A stretch of DNA of 64,000 bases from Streptomyces sp. NBC_01408 (GTDB lineage: Bacteria > Actinomycetota > Actinomycetes > Streptomycetales > Streptomycetaceae): assembly GCF_026340255.1 (NCBI RefSeq), contig NZ_JAPEPJ010000001.1, positions 3,155,001 to 3,219,000 of the forward strand. Reading direction: 5' to 3'. The notes beneath the pieces were generated by a model, which was not told the origin of the DNA, did not search any database, and saw nothing but the letters and a program-made list of their open reading frames with translations. Both the position numbers and the translations under genes were made by a program. Positions 8,546 through 16,347 of this stretch are shown one piece after another (the first letter of the stretch is position 1; every line of letters begins with the position of its first letter).

Positions 8546-10198
8546 TCAGCGGACTCCGAACATCAAGGTGAAGGTCGCAGCGCGATTGCCAAAGCGATCA
8601 GTGTAGCGGCCGACACCGGGACCTGCGTCTTTGAATCGAGGGTCGAGGATGGCTTTGCGATGCCCGTTGTTGGCGTAGTTGTTCTGGGGGTCGTGATTCA
8701 TCCACCAATAGACGGCGGCCCTGGGGGTGCCCCAGGTCCATCCTGCAGGCACGACATTCGTGCCGTCGCTCCGCCCTCCGCCGTTCTGGGTGTTCTCGCT
8801 CATCGCGCTATACGCGCCGTAGCCTGACTTGGCGATGCGGTCTTCTGGCCAGGCGTATCCCGCTCGGGAGTCCCAGTGACCGCATCCAAACCAGTTCGGG
8901 TTGGACGGGCAGCGTCGATCCGGGGCGGTCGCCCAGTTCTCGGAGTGCGCCCGCGCCGCGGGGGCGAGGTGGTCGTTGAAGCAGAGCGGCGCCAGACCAC
9001 GCTGCGAGCGCTCCACGTTCACGAGGTGGAGCACCGCGTGCTCGGCGTTGACGACGTCGGCGTCGGTCTGGGGAACCTTGTCGACATAGCCGGCGTACCG
9101 CTCTTCCGCCTTCTGGCAATCTCCAGGCCTAGACGTGTCGCCGTTAGCCCAGGATGCGGAGATGTCGCTCTTCCCGTCGCCGTTGAAGTCTCCGGCGGCC
9201 CACTTGGTTGTGTTCATCCAGCCGCCGGCGTTCGTGGCCCAGTGGCTGCGGTTGAAGCCTGAACCGGTCGACAGGCTCACCGTTATGGTGTTCGATCCGC
9301 CGTTGTTCCAGACAGTGGCGAGGTCGGCTTTCCTGTCGCCGTTGAAGTCCCCGGCTACCCACGGGGTTCCGTCGATCCAGCCACCGTCCCGGTTGCTCCA
9401 CTGCGTCCACCCCGGGAACCGGGAGCCATCAGAAAGGTAGACCGCGGTGGACAGGCTGCCGCCGTTGTTCCAGGATGCGGAGATGTCGCTCTTCCCGTCG
9501 CCGTTGAAGTCTCCGGCGGCCCACTTGGTTGTGTTCATCCAGCCGCCGGCGTTCGTGGCCCAGTGGCTGCGGTTGAAGCCTGAACCGGTCGACAGGCTCA
9601 CCGTTATGGTGTTCGATCCGCCGTTGTTCCAGACAGTGGCGAGGTCGGCTTTCCTGTCGCCGTTGAAGTCCCCGGCTACCCACGGGGTTCCGTCGATCCA
9701 GCCACCGTCCCGGTTGCTCCACTGCGTCCACCCCGGGAACCGGGAGCCATCAGAAAGGTAGACCGCGGTGGACAGGCTGCCGCCGTTGTTCCAGGATGCG
9801 GAGATGTCGCTCTTCCCGTCGCCGTTGAAGTCTCCGGCGGCCCACTTGGTTGTGTTCATCCAGCCGCCGGCGTTCGTGGCCCAGTGGCTGCGGTTGAAGC
9901 CTGAACCGGTCGACAGGCTCACCGTTATGGTGTTCGATCCGCCGTTGTTCCAGACAGTGGCAAGGTCGGCTTTCCTGTCGCCGTTGAAGTCCCCGGCTAC
10001 CCACGGGGTTCCGTCAATCCAGCCACCGTCCCGGTCGCTCCACTGCGTCCACCCCGGGAACCGAGAGCCATCAGAAAGGTAGACCGCAGTGGACAGGCTG
10101 GCGTTTGAAGTAGCGGCCAGCGTACGGCCTGAAACGGGGGCTAGGGCGACTGCCAATAGCACGAGCGCGGCCGTGCCCCATGTTTGAAGCCTCAACAT
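8546..10198 (-). CDS. Secreted FG-GAP/VCBS repeat protein with C-terminal CAP domain
   Basis: The 550-residue protein has a signal peptide (residues 1-29, TAALVLLAVALAPVSGRTLA). Three 107-residue repeats follow, each with two FG-GAP-like blades holding calcium-type loops: DFNGDRKADLATVWNN and DFNGDGKSDISASWNN. The last about 180 residues form a CAP/SCP domain (LHLVNVERSQRGLAPLCFNDHLAPAARAHSENWA, GCGHWDSRAGYAW, MSENTQNGGG, AVYWWMNHDPQNNYANNGHRKAILDPRF). A GGTGAG Shine-Dalgarno precedes ATG 10198. CAP proteins are extracellular and of varied function. The 321-bp repeats are almost identical in DNA, so their number may vary between strains and may be miscounted in assemblies. Confidence 0.88.
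   Translation of the reverse strand: MLRLQTWGTAALVLLAVALAPVSGRTLAATSNASLSTAVYLSDGSRFPGWTQWSDRDGGWIDGTPWVAGDFNGDRKADLATVWNNGGSNTITVSLSTGSGFNRSHWATNAGGWMNTTKWAAGDFNGDGKSDISASWNNGGSLSTAVYLSDGSRFPGWTQWSNRDGGWIDGTPWVAGDFNGDRKADLATVWNNGGSNTITVSLSTGSGFNRSHWATNAGGWMNTTKWAAGDFNGDGKSDISASWNNGGSLSTAVYLSDGSRFPGWTQWSNRDGGWIDGTPWVAGDFNGDRKADLATVWNNGGSNTITVSLSTGSGFNRSHWATNAGGWMNTTKWAAGDFNGDGKSDISASWANGDTSRPGDCQKAEERYAGYVDKVPQTDADVVNAEHAVLHLVNVERSQRGLAPLCFNDHLAPAARAHSENWATAPDRRCPSNPNWFGCGHWDSRAGYAWPEDRIAKSGYGAYSAMSENTQNGGGRSDGTNVVPAGWTWGTPRAAVYWWMNHDPQNNYANNGHRKAILDPRFKDAGPGVGRYTDRFGNRAATFTLMFGVR
9150..10112 (-). repeat. Three tandem 321-bp coding repeats
   Basis: The motif AGGATGCGGAGATGTCGCTC starts at 9151, 9472 and 9793, exactly 321 bp apart. 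The copies differ at only a handful of positions, mostly in the third (for example near 9961, 10015 and 10036). The period is a multiple of 3 and keeps the CAP protein frame open. Confidence 0.95.
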
Positions 10199-10309
10199 AA
10201 GCTCACCTACCGCGGTAATACGCGATCTGGGCCACTACAAGTAAAAGGCAGACCGGTCCACCACGCCACAGCAGCACCCTCACCCCGCTCCTGATGTCTG
10301 AAACACCCT

Positions 10310-12130
10310 TTAGTAGCGGGCCAGTGTGCCGCTCTCGCGCGTGATGTGGGTGCTGGACATCCAGCCTTCGGTGTTCGTGCCGTCGATACGGGCGTAGATC
10401 CACTTATTGCCATGGGCGTTGGTGATGTAGCAGTGGTAGAAGACCTTCGTACCGGTCTTGACCACGTTCACGTAGCTGCACTCCGCGTACGGCCCGGTGT
10501 AGAAGTGGGAGTTGTCGACCAGGAAGCCGAAGCCGTTGCTGCGGTTCTCGTGGGCCCAGCCGGTGCACGCCGTCGACACCGGGGCGGGCTCCTTCACCGT
10601 GGAACTGGGCTTGGCGGTCGGAGAGGCGGGCGGGGTCGCTCCCGGCTTGTCGCCGGTCTTGCCGGGCGTCGGCGTCGCACCTGTCTTGGGGGACGCGCCC
10701 GGAGAACCTGCGGGCGACGGGGTCTTGCTGCCGGTCGGCTCGTTGCTGCCCGCCGGGGAGCTGACGGCGGGCGGCGTCGCCCGCGCACCGTCCGGGGTCG
10801 TGCCCTCCTGTCCGCCCGTCAGGGCGTAGGTGATGCCGCCGCCTGCGGCGAGGAGTACGACGGCGGCCGCTGATGCGGTGAGGACGCGGCTGCGGCGCCG
10901 GGCGCGACCGGTCGTGGAGCGGCTCGTCTCGGGACCCGGGACTCCGGCCGGGCCCGCGACCGGCGTACCGGGCTGCGGAAGCGCCGACGGCTGGTGGGGC
11001 TGGGGGTAGCCGTAGCCGTAGCCGGCGTGCGGAGGCTGCGGGGTGGGCTGGGGGTAGCCCATGTGCGGAGGCTGAGGCTGGGGGGTGGGCTGGGGGAGCA
11101 GCGGGGGGCCGAACCCGGGGGGCGGTGTGACGGCGGACGCGGCCCCGGGAGCCACCGTGGGAGTGGAGGCCGGAGCGGGGGCGGGAGCGGGAGCGGCGGT
11201 GGGAGTCGGGGCGGCGGACGCGGGGTGCACCGGCCGGCCCGAGGCGACGCGCTCCAGCATGTCGCGCGCCTGGTCCGCGGTGGGCCGGTCCTCCGGCTGC
11301 TTCGCCATCAGCGCCTGGAGCACCGGCGCGAGTGGTCCTGCCCGGCGGGGCTCCGGCAGGGGCTCGGTGACGATGGCCGACATGGTGGACCACGCGGAAT
11401 TGCGGCGGAACGGCGAAGTGCCCTCCACGGCCGCGTACAGCGTCATGCCGAGTGCCCAGATGTCCGACGCGGGACCGGGCTCCCTGCCCTGCGCGCGCTC
11501 CGGAGGCAGGTAGTCGAGGGAGCCGATGATGTCACCGCTGCGGGTCAGCCTGGCCATGGCGTCGTCGCCGGAGGCTTCCATGGTGGCGATGCCGAAATCG
11601 GTGAGAACGACCCTCCCGCCGTGCTCCAGCAGCACGTTCGCGGGCTTGACGTCCCGGTGCAGTACGCCGGCCTGGTGCGCGGCGTCGAGCGCGTCCATCA
11701 GTTTCGCGCCGATCGCCGCGGCCTCGTGCGGCTCCAGGGTGCCGCGCTCCATCAGCAGGCCGTCGAGGGAGGTCCCCTCGACGAGTTCCATGACGATGAC
11801 CGGCAGGCCCTGCTCCTCGGTCACGTCGTGCACGGTGACCACGCCGCTGTGCCGTATTCGGGCGGCGGCCTGCGCCTCCCGCTGCATCCGGGTCCGCAGA
11901 TCTGCCAGTTCGGCCGCGGAGGAGTCGTTGAAGGCGCGCAGGACCTTGACGGCGACCTCTCGGTTCAGCAGCTCGTCCACTGCCCGGGCGACCACTCCCA
12001 TGCCGCCGCGCCCGATCATGGCGGTCACCCGGTAACGGCCCCCGAGGACCTTGCCTATCAGCTCTCCGCCATTCGTATCCCCCGTCGTCACCGCACGCTC
12101 CGTTCCATCACGTTCGTCATCCATCCACAT
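10310..12130 (-). CDS. Ser/Thr protein kinase with C-terminal SH3-like domain
   Basis: A 606-residue PknB-type kinase from ATG 12130, chosen for the GGTAGGTGG Shine-Dalgarno; the frame is open to ATG 12154. The kinase domain has loop IGRGGMGVV (39-47), Lys62 (REVAVKVLRAF), HRDVKPAN (158-165) and DFG (178-180). A long Pro/Gln/Ala linker with HMGYPQPTPQP-like repeats follows, then a membrane helix at about 413-435 and a Ser/Pro/Thr-rich stalk. The last 75 residues (ACTGWAHENRSNGFGFLVDN..WIYARIDGTNTEGWMSSTHI) resemble bacterial SH3-like domains that bind cell-wall material. It is divergent from the acyl-CoA dehydrogenase gene. Confidence 0.9.
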   Translation of the reverse strand: MWMDDERDGTERAVTTGDTNGGELIGKVLGGRYRVTAMIGRGGMGVVARAVDELLNREVAVKVLRAFNDSSAAELADLRTRMQREAQAAARIRHSGVVTVHDVTEEQGLPVIVMELVEGTSLDGLLMERGTLEPHEAAAIGAKLMDALDAAHQAGVLHRDVKPANVLLEHGGRVVLTDFGIATMEASGDDAMARLTRSGDIIGSLDYLPPERAQGREPGPASDIWALGMTLYAAVEGTSPFRRNSAWSTMSAIVTEPLPEPRRAGPLAPVLQALMAKQPEDRPTADQARDMLERVASGRPVHPASAAPTPTAAPAPAPAPASTPTVAPGAASAVTPPPGFGPPLLPQPTPQPQPPHMGYPQPTPQPPHAGYGYGYPQPHQPSALPQPGTPVAGPAGVPGPETSRSTTGRARRRSRVLTASAAAVVLLAAGGGITYALTGGQEGTTPDGARATPPAVSSPAGSNEPTGSKTPSPAGSPGASPKTGATPTPGKTGDKPGATPPASPTAKPSSTVKEPAPVSTACTGWAHENRSNGFGFLVDNSHFYTGPYAECSYVNVVKTGTKVFYHCYITNAHGNKWIYARIDGTNTEGWMSSTHITRESGTLARY

Positions 12131-12200
12131 CGATCCACCTACCAGCGGCATCAAGGGTAGAGGCAGGTGGGTGAGGGGGCGGCAGCGGCATTCCTGCGGA

Positions 12201-12245
12201 AGAACACGTTCTCATCTGACCTTCCGTCAGATGAGAACGTGTTCT
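12201..12245. promoter_or_regulatory. Large KstR-like double palindrome operator
   Basis: A perfect 20-bp inverted repeat with a 5-nt loop (CTTCC, 12221-12225). Each arm itself contains a palindrome, AGAACACGTTCT at 12201-12212 and AGAACGTGTTCT at 12234-12245, fitting the AACnnGTT core of the mycobacterial KstR operator. It overlaps the likely promoter of the acyl-CoA dehydrogenase: TAGTCT at 12245-12250 as -10 would start transcription at about the ATG (12258), giving a leaderless mRNA. Confidence 0.75.
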
Positions 12246-12257
12246 AGTCTGCCGCGC

Positions 12258-14399
12258 ATGGGCATCGGAATCACAGCGGAACAACGGGAGTTGGCCGAGG
12301 CGGTGCGCGGCTGGGTGGCGCGCGCCGCACCGCCCGAGGAGGTGCGCAAGCTGCTCGACACCCCGCCGCAGACCGGGGCGCGGCCCGCCTACTGGGACGC
12401 GATGGCCGCACAGGGCCTGCTGGAGCCCCACCTGGAGGGCGGCACCCTGCTCGACCTCGCCGTGGTGGTGGAGGAGGCCGCCCGGGCGGCGCTGCCCGGG
12501 GCGTACCTGCCGAGCGCGCTGGCCTCCGTCCTGCTGGACCGGGCCGGGGCCGCGCCGCTCGACGGCCGGGTCGGGGCGGTCGCGCTTGGCCCCGGCACGC
12601 TGACCGCCGTCGCCGTGGAGGGCGGCGGCTACCTCCTCGACGGCACCGCGCCGCCCGTGCTCGGGGCCGGGGAGGCCGACCTCGTGCTGCTCGCCGCCGA
12701 GGCACCGCACGGCACGCGCTGGTTCGCCGTGGACGCCGCCGCGCTGGCCATCCGTACGCACGAGAGCGCCGACCCGACCCGCCCCACCGCCGAGGTCCAC
12801 GCGCGCTCGGTCACCGCCGGGCCGGACCGGGTGCTGGAGCTGGACGCGGCCCTCGTACGGGACCTGGCCTGCGCGCTCTTCGCCGCCGACGCCTGTGGCA
12901 CCGCCGCCTGGGCCCTGCACACGGCCGCCGAGTACGCCAAGGTGCGCGAGCAGTTCGGCCGGCCCATCGGGCGGTTCCAGGGCGTCAAGCACCTGTGCGC
13001 CGACATGCTGGTCCGCCTCGAACAGGCCAGGGCGCTGGCCTGGGACGCCGCGAACGCCATGGACGAGCCCGGCGCGAGCGCCGAGGTGCGTACGCTCGTC
13101 GCCGCCCTGGCCGCCGGAACCGCCCTGGACGCGGCCTACTCCTGCGCCAAGGACTGCATCCAGATCCTCGGCGGCATCGGCTTCACCTGGGAGCACGACG
13201 CCCACATCTACCTGCGCCGGGCCCTGGTCGCCCGCCAGCTCCTCGGACACGGCGACGGGCACCGCGTACGGGCCGTGCGGTGCGCCGCGGGCGGTGCGCG
13301 GCGCGAGCTGCGCCTGGACCTCCCGGAGCGGGCGGAGGCGTACCGGGCGAGCGCCCGGACCGCCATCGAGGACGCCCGCGGCCTCGACCCGGCGGCTGCC
13401 CGGCGGATCCTGGCCCCCACCGGATACGCGGCCCCCTACCTGCCGCCCCCGTACGGCCTCGGCGCGGGACCCGTCGAACAGCTCGTCGTGCAGCAGGAGC
13501 TGAAGGAGGCCGGGGTCAGGATCTCCGACCTTGGCATCGCGACCTGGGTCGTGCCCTCCCTGCTCGCCTACGGGACGGACGCGCAGCGGGAGGCGTACGT
13601 GCTGCCCACCCTGCGCGGGGAGCTCACCTGGTGCCAGCTCTTCTCCGAGCCGGGCGCCGGCTCGGACCTCGCCTCGCTGCGGACCAGGGCCGAGCGCACC
13701 GAGGGGGGCGGCTGGCGGATCAACGGCCAGAAGGTGTGGACGAGTTCCGCGCACAGCGCCGACTTCGGCATCCTGCTGGCCCGCACCGACCCCGACGCAC
13801 CCAAGCACCAGGGGCTCGGCTACTTCGTCGTCGACATGCGCAACACCCCCGGCATCGACGTCCGGCCGCTCAAGGAGATCACCGGCGAGGCCCTCTTCAA
13901 CGAGGTCTTCTTCGACGACGCCGAGCTCCCGGCGGACGCGCTGGTCGGCGCGGCGGACGGCGGGTGGAAGGTCGCCCGCAACACCCTCGGCAACGAACGC
14001 GTCCACATGGCCGACCAGATGACCTTCGACACCGGCCTGGAGGCCCTGATCGACCGCTCCGCCGGCCTCGACGGGACGTACAGGGCGCGCATCGGGGTGC
14101 TCGCCGCCGAGGCGCACGCCCTGGCCTGCATCGGGCTGCGCACCACCCTCCAGCAGGTGTCGGGGCTGGAACCGGGCGCGGGCGCCTCCGTACGCAAGCT
14201 CGTCCAGACTCCGCACCAGCAGCGGACCGCCGAGCTGGCCCTGGAACTGCTGGGGCCGGCGGGCGCGGTGCGCGAGGGGGCGGGGGAGCGGGCGGTGCAC
14301 GGGATGCTCATGTCCCGCTGCCTGACCATCGCCGGGGGCACCACGCAGGTCCAGCTCAACGTCGTCGCCGAGCGGATCCTCGGCCTTCCCAGGGACTAG
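12258..14399 (+). CDS. Fused two-domain acyl-CoA dehydrogenase, FadE34-like
   Basis: The 713-residue protein holds two acyl-CoA dehydrogenase units in one chain. The N-terminal unit (about 1-350) keeps the helical end (EQFGRPIGRFQGVKHLCADM, CIQILGGIGFTWEHDAHIYLRR) but a poorly conserved middle. The C-terminal unit (about 370-713) has the FAD/substrate motifs WCQLFSEPGAGSDLAS and GGWRINGQKVWTS. Mycobacterial sterol side-chain dehydrogenases are usually two-subunit heteromers, whereas FadE34 (about 711 residues) is a fusion of this layout. The frame is open upstream to 12051, but ATG 12258 follows the promoter/operator directly. Inferred role: alpha,beta-dehydrogenation of a steroid- or branched acyl-CoA. 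It is the first gene of a two-gene unit. Confidence 0.85.
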   Translation: MGIGITAEQRELAEAVRGWVARAAPPEEVRKLLDTPPQTGARPAYWDAMAAQGLLEPHLEGGTLLDLAVVVEEAARAALPGAYLPSALASVLLDRAGAAPLDGRVGAVALGPGTLTAVAVEGGGYLLDGTAPPVLGAGEADLVLLAAEAPHGTRWFAVDAAALAIRTHESADPTRPTAEVHARSVTAGPDRVLELDAALVRDLACALFAADACGTAAWALHTAAEYAKVREQFGRPIGRFQGVKHLCADMLVRLEQARALAWDAANAMDEPGASAEVRTLVAALAAGTALDAAYSCAKDCIQILGGIGFTWEHDAHIYLRRALVARQLLGHGDGHRVRAVRCAAGGARRELRLDLPERAEAYRASARTAIEDARGLDPAAARRILAPTGYAAPYLPPPYGLGAGPVEQLVVQQELKEAGVRISDLGIATWVVPSLLAYGTDAQREAYVLPTLRGELTWCQLFSEPGAGSDLASLRTRAERTEGGGWRINGQKVWTSSAHSADFGILLARTDPDAPKHQGLGYFVVDMRNTPGIDVRPLKEITGEALFNEVFFDDAELPADALVGAADGGWKVARNTLGNERVHMADQMTFDTGLEALIDRSAGLDGTYRARIGVLAAEAHALACIGLRTTLQQVSGLEPGAGASVRKLVQTPHQQRTAELALELLGPAGAVREGAGERAVHGMLMSRCLTIAGGTTQVQLNVVAERILGLPRD

Positions 14400-14411
14400 G
14401 AGTTGTCGGAC

Positions 14412-15608
14412 ATGAAGTCGGGCATGAAGTCGTACATCGTGGGCGTCGGCATGACGAAGTTCGAGAAGCCGGAGTCGAGGGACTGGCAGTACTGGGACAT
14501 GGTCAAGGAGGCCGGTTCCGCGGCGCTCGCGGACGCGGGCGTGGACTACGGGCTCGTCGAGCAGGTGCCGGTGGGCTACTGCTTCCAGGCGTCCACGGCC
14601 GGGCAGCGGGCCGCGTACGAACTGGGGCTGACCGGGGTCCCCGTCTACAACGTCAACAACAACTGCGCGACCGGGTCGACGGCGCTGATGATGGCCCGGC
14701 AGTTCGTGGAGGGCGGGCTGAACGACTGCGTGCTCGCGCTGGGCTTCGAGAAGATGAAGCGCGGCGCGCTGGGGGGCGGGGCGGACGGGGGCGACTTCAA
14801 GACGTCTCCGGTGGCCCGGCACTACGGGATCATGGCCGCCGCGCACGGCTTCGAGATGTCACCGCCGACCGCGCAGATCTTCGGGAACGCGGCCCGCGAG
14901 CACATGGAGCGGTACGGGACCACGGCCGCGCAGCTCGCGATGGTGGGCGCCAAGAACCACCGGCACTCCGCGAACAACCCGAACGCGCAGTTCCAGGACG
15001 TGTACACGGTGGAGGAGATCCTGGCGGCGAAGGAGATCCACGCACCGCTGACCAAACTCCAGTGCTCGCCGACCTCCGACGGGGCGGCGGCCGCGCTGGT
15101 CGTCTCGGAACGGTTCGTCGTCCGGCACGGGCTGCACGACAAGGCGGTGGAGATCGTCGCGCAGGCGATGACCACGGACACCGGGGACAGCTTCGGGGGC
15201 TCCTGCATCGACGTGGTCGGCAAGCCGATGACGGCGGCGGCCGCGCGGCAGGTGTACGAGGCGTCCGGGCTCGGCATCGAGGACGTGGACGTGGTCGAAC
15301 TCCACGACTGCTTCTCGATCAACGAGCTGCTGACGTACGAGGCGCTCGGCATGTGCGGGGACGGCGCCGCCGGGAAGCTGGTGGAGAGCGGGGCGACGAC
15401 CTATGGCGGGCGGTGGGTGGTCAACCCCTCCGGGGGGCTGATCTCCAAGGGGCACCCGCTGGGCGCGACGGGGCTGGCGCAGGCGGCGGAGCTGGTGTGG
15501 CAGCTACGGGGCGAGGCGGGGGCCCGTCAGGTCGCGGGGGCCGGGGTGGGCCTCGCCCACAACATCGGGCTGGGTGGTGCGGCGGTGGTCACCCTGCTGC
15601 GGAGGTAG
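14412..15608 (+). CDS. SCP-x type thiolase / lipid-transfer acyltransferase
   Basis: A 398-residue thiolase of the SCP-x (Ltp) branch. The nucleophile Cys85 lies in NNNCATGS, with His298 in ELHDCFS and His348 in the GHPLGATG motif. ATG 14412 is preferred because TAGGAG ends 9 nt upstream; a TTG at 14403 is too close to it. The gene follows the acyl-CoA dehydrogenase by 12 nt. Ltp-type enzymes act as thiolases or retro-aldolases in steroid side-chain removal, or as 3-ketoacyl-CoA thiolases for branched chains. No SCP2 lipid-binding domain is attached. Confidence 0.85.
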   Translation: MKSGMKSYIVGVGMTKFEKPESRDWQYWDMVKEAGSAALADAGVDYGLVEQVPVGYCFQASTAGQRAAYELGLTGVPVYNVNNNCATGSTALMMARQFVEGGLNDCVLALGFEKMKRGALGGGADGGDFKTSPVARHYGIMAAAHGFEMSPPTAQIFGNAAREHMERYGTTAAQLAMVGAKNHRHSANNPNAQFQDVYTVEEILAAKEIHAPLTKLQCSPTSDGAAAALVVSERFVVRHGLHDKAVEIVAQAMTTDTGDSFGGSCIDVVGKPMTAAAARQVYEASGLGIEDVDVVELHDCFSINELLTYEALGMCGDGAAGKLVESGATTYGGRWVVNPSGGLISKGHPLGATGLAQAAELVWQLRGEAGARQVAGAGVGLAHNIGLGGAAVVTLLRR

Positions 15609-15676
15609 CCTCCCGGCGGGGTGGCGGTGCGTGCCCGTGCGGCCTCCCGGCGGGGTGACGGTGCGTGCCCGTGCGG
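15609..15676. repeat. 34-bp tandem duplication
   Basis: A 34-bp unit starting CCTCCCGGCGGGGTG occurs twice in a row (15609-15642 and 15643-15676) with one mismatch, right after the thiolase stop codon. Confidence 0.9.
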
Positions 15677-15683
15677 CGCCGCT

Positions 15684-15736
15684 CCTGGGGCTCTGCCCCG
15701 GACCCCGCGCCTCAATCGCCGGCGGGGCTGGGTTTG
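15684..15736 (-). repeat. Streptomyces GC-rich palindromic repeat, copy 1
   Basis: Matches the family consensus GGGGCTCCGCCCCGGACCCC plus CGCCTCAAACGCCGGCGGGG found at several places in this window. Here it contains the stop codon and last residues (SPAGD) of the minus-strand receiver-like gene. Confidence 0.85.
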
Positions 15737-16098
15737 GCGCGGCCCGGCCCGAGCGACGGGTCGATCACCGTTTCGCCCCGCGAGGCCCGGCGGATCGCGT
15801 CCGCCAGGTCCTCGATCGGGTCGTCGCGCAGGATCAGGCCCGCCGCCCCCGAGGCGAGGACCGCGTCCAGCAGGCCCGGGCGGGCCGAGCCGGTCAGGAC
15901 GAGGACCCGGCACTCCGGGTCGTCCGCCAGGACCCGGGCGACGGAGCCGGGCTCCTCCACCAGTGCCACCACCGGACGGGCCATCGCGTCACGGACGACC
16001 TCGATGTCCGGCTGGAGGCCGAGCCGGAGCGCCAGCGCCGGGTTCGGCGGGTCCAGCAGCACGCGCAGCGAAGGGGCCTGGCGGTGGTCAACGGGCAT
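15712..16098 (-). CDS. Degenerate response-regulator receiver-like protein
   Basis: A 128-residue protein whose second half matches the end of NarL/LuxR-type receiver domains: CRVLVLTGSARPGLLDAVLASGAAGLILRDDPIEDLADAIRRASRGETVIDPSLG. The conserved Thr (LTGS) is present, the switch Lys is Arg (LILRDD), and no clear phosphoacceptor Asp pocket or DNA-binding HTH is present. ATG 16098 is chosen as the frame before it lacks homology. The stop codon lies in a copy of the repeat, so an output domain may have been lost. It is divergent from the MaoC hydratase gene. Confidence 0.6.
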   Translation of the reverse strand: MPVDHRQAPSLRVLLDPPNPALALRLGLQPDIEVVRDAMARPVVALVEEPGSVARVLADDPECRVLVLTGSARPGLLDAVLASGAAGLILRDDPIEDLADAIRRASRGETVIDPSLGPGRAKPSPAGD

Positions 16099-16210
16099 TT
16101 CTTCCACCCCGGAAGGGTATGGCCCAGCCCTCGCGAGCCCGTGCAACACGCCTCGGCGGAATGGAATCTGACGGCAGGTCAAGACTCTTCCCTCCTGCTG
16201 GGGCGTGCGT

Positions 16211-16216
16211 TATACA
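16211..16216 (+). promoter_or_regulatory. Possible -10 box for the MaoC/ADH/SDR operon
   Basis: TATACA is an unusually AT-rich hexamer in this intergenic region. Transcription starting about 7 nt later would place the KstR-like palindrome at roughly +10 to +25 and leave a leader of about 125 nt. No clear -35 is seen. Confidence 0.4.
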
Positions 16217-16231
16217 TTCCTTCAACCGGCC

Positions 16232-16247
16232 CTAGAACGCGTTCTAG
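16232..16247. promoter_or_regulatory. KstR-like operator upstream of MaoC hydratase
   Basis: CTAGAACGCGTTCTAG is a perfect 16-bp palindrome containing TAGAACGCGTTCTA, an exact fit to the TnnAACnnGTTnnA pattern known for mycobacterial KstR. The same core occurs twice at 12201-12245 in front of the acyl-CoA dehydrogenase. Confidence 0.7.
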
Positions 16248-16263
16248 AACCGGTCCCGCATAC

Positions 16264-16305
16264 GACCTCGGTGCGGCCGACGGTGCGGACGGCCGCACCG
16301 AGGTC
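16264..16305 (+). promoter_or_regulatory. 16-bp perfect hairpin in the leader of the MaoC gene
   Basis: GACCTCGGTGCGGCCG, a 10-nt loop, then the exact complement CGGCCGCACCGAGGTC, located between the operator and the hydratase start. It could be an attenuator-like or mRNA-stabilising structure; there is no U run after it. Confidence 0.55.
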
Positions 16306-16347
16306 TTCCAAGGCCCCCGTTCTCCAGAAACAGGGAGCAGCATCCCC

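Noticed and set aside
8362..8571. A 69-codon plus-strand frame after the IS5 element
   Set aside because: It is made of the IS remnant and the 16-bp hairpin and has no coding character.
9150..10112. Direct repeats that might suggest a CRISPR array
   Set aside because: Units are 321 bp, contiguous, in frame and encode FG-GAP blades; there are no spacers.
12117..14846. A 909-codon open frame on the minus strand opposite the acyl-CoA dehydrogenase
   Set aside because: It is the antisense shadow of a gene with extreme third-position GC. It has no domain and runs across the operator palindrome and into the thiolase gene.
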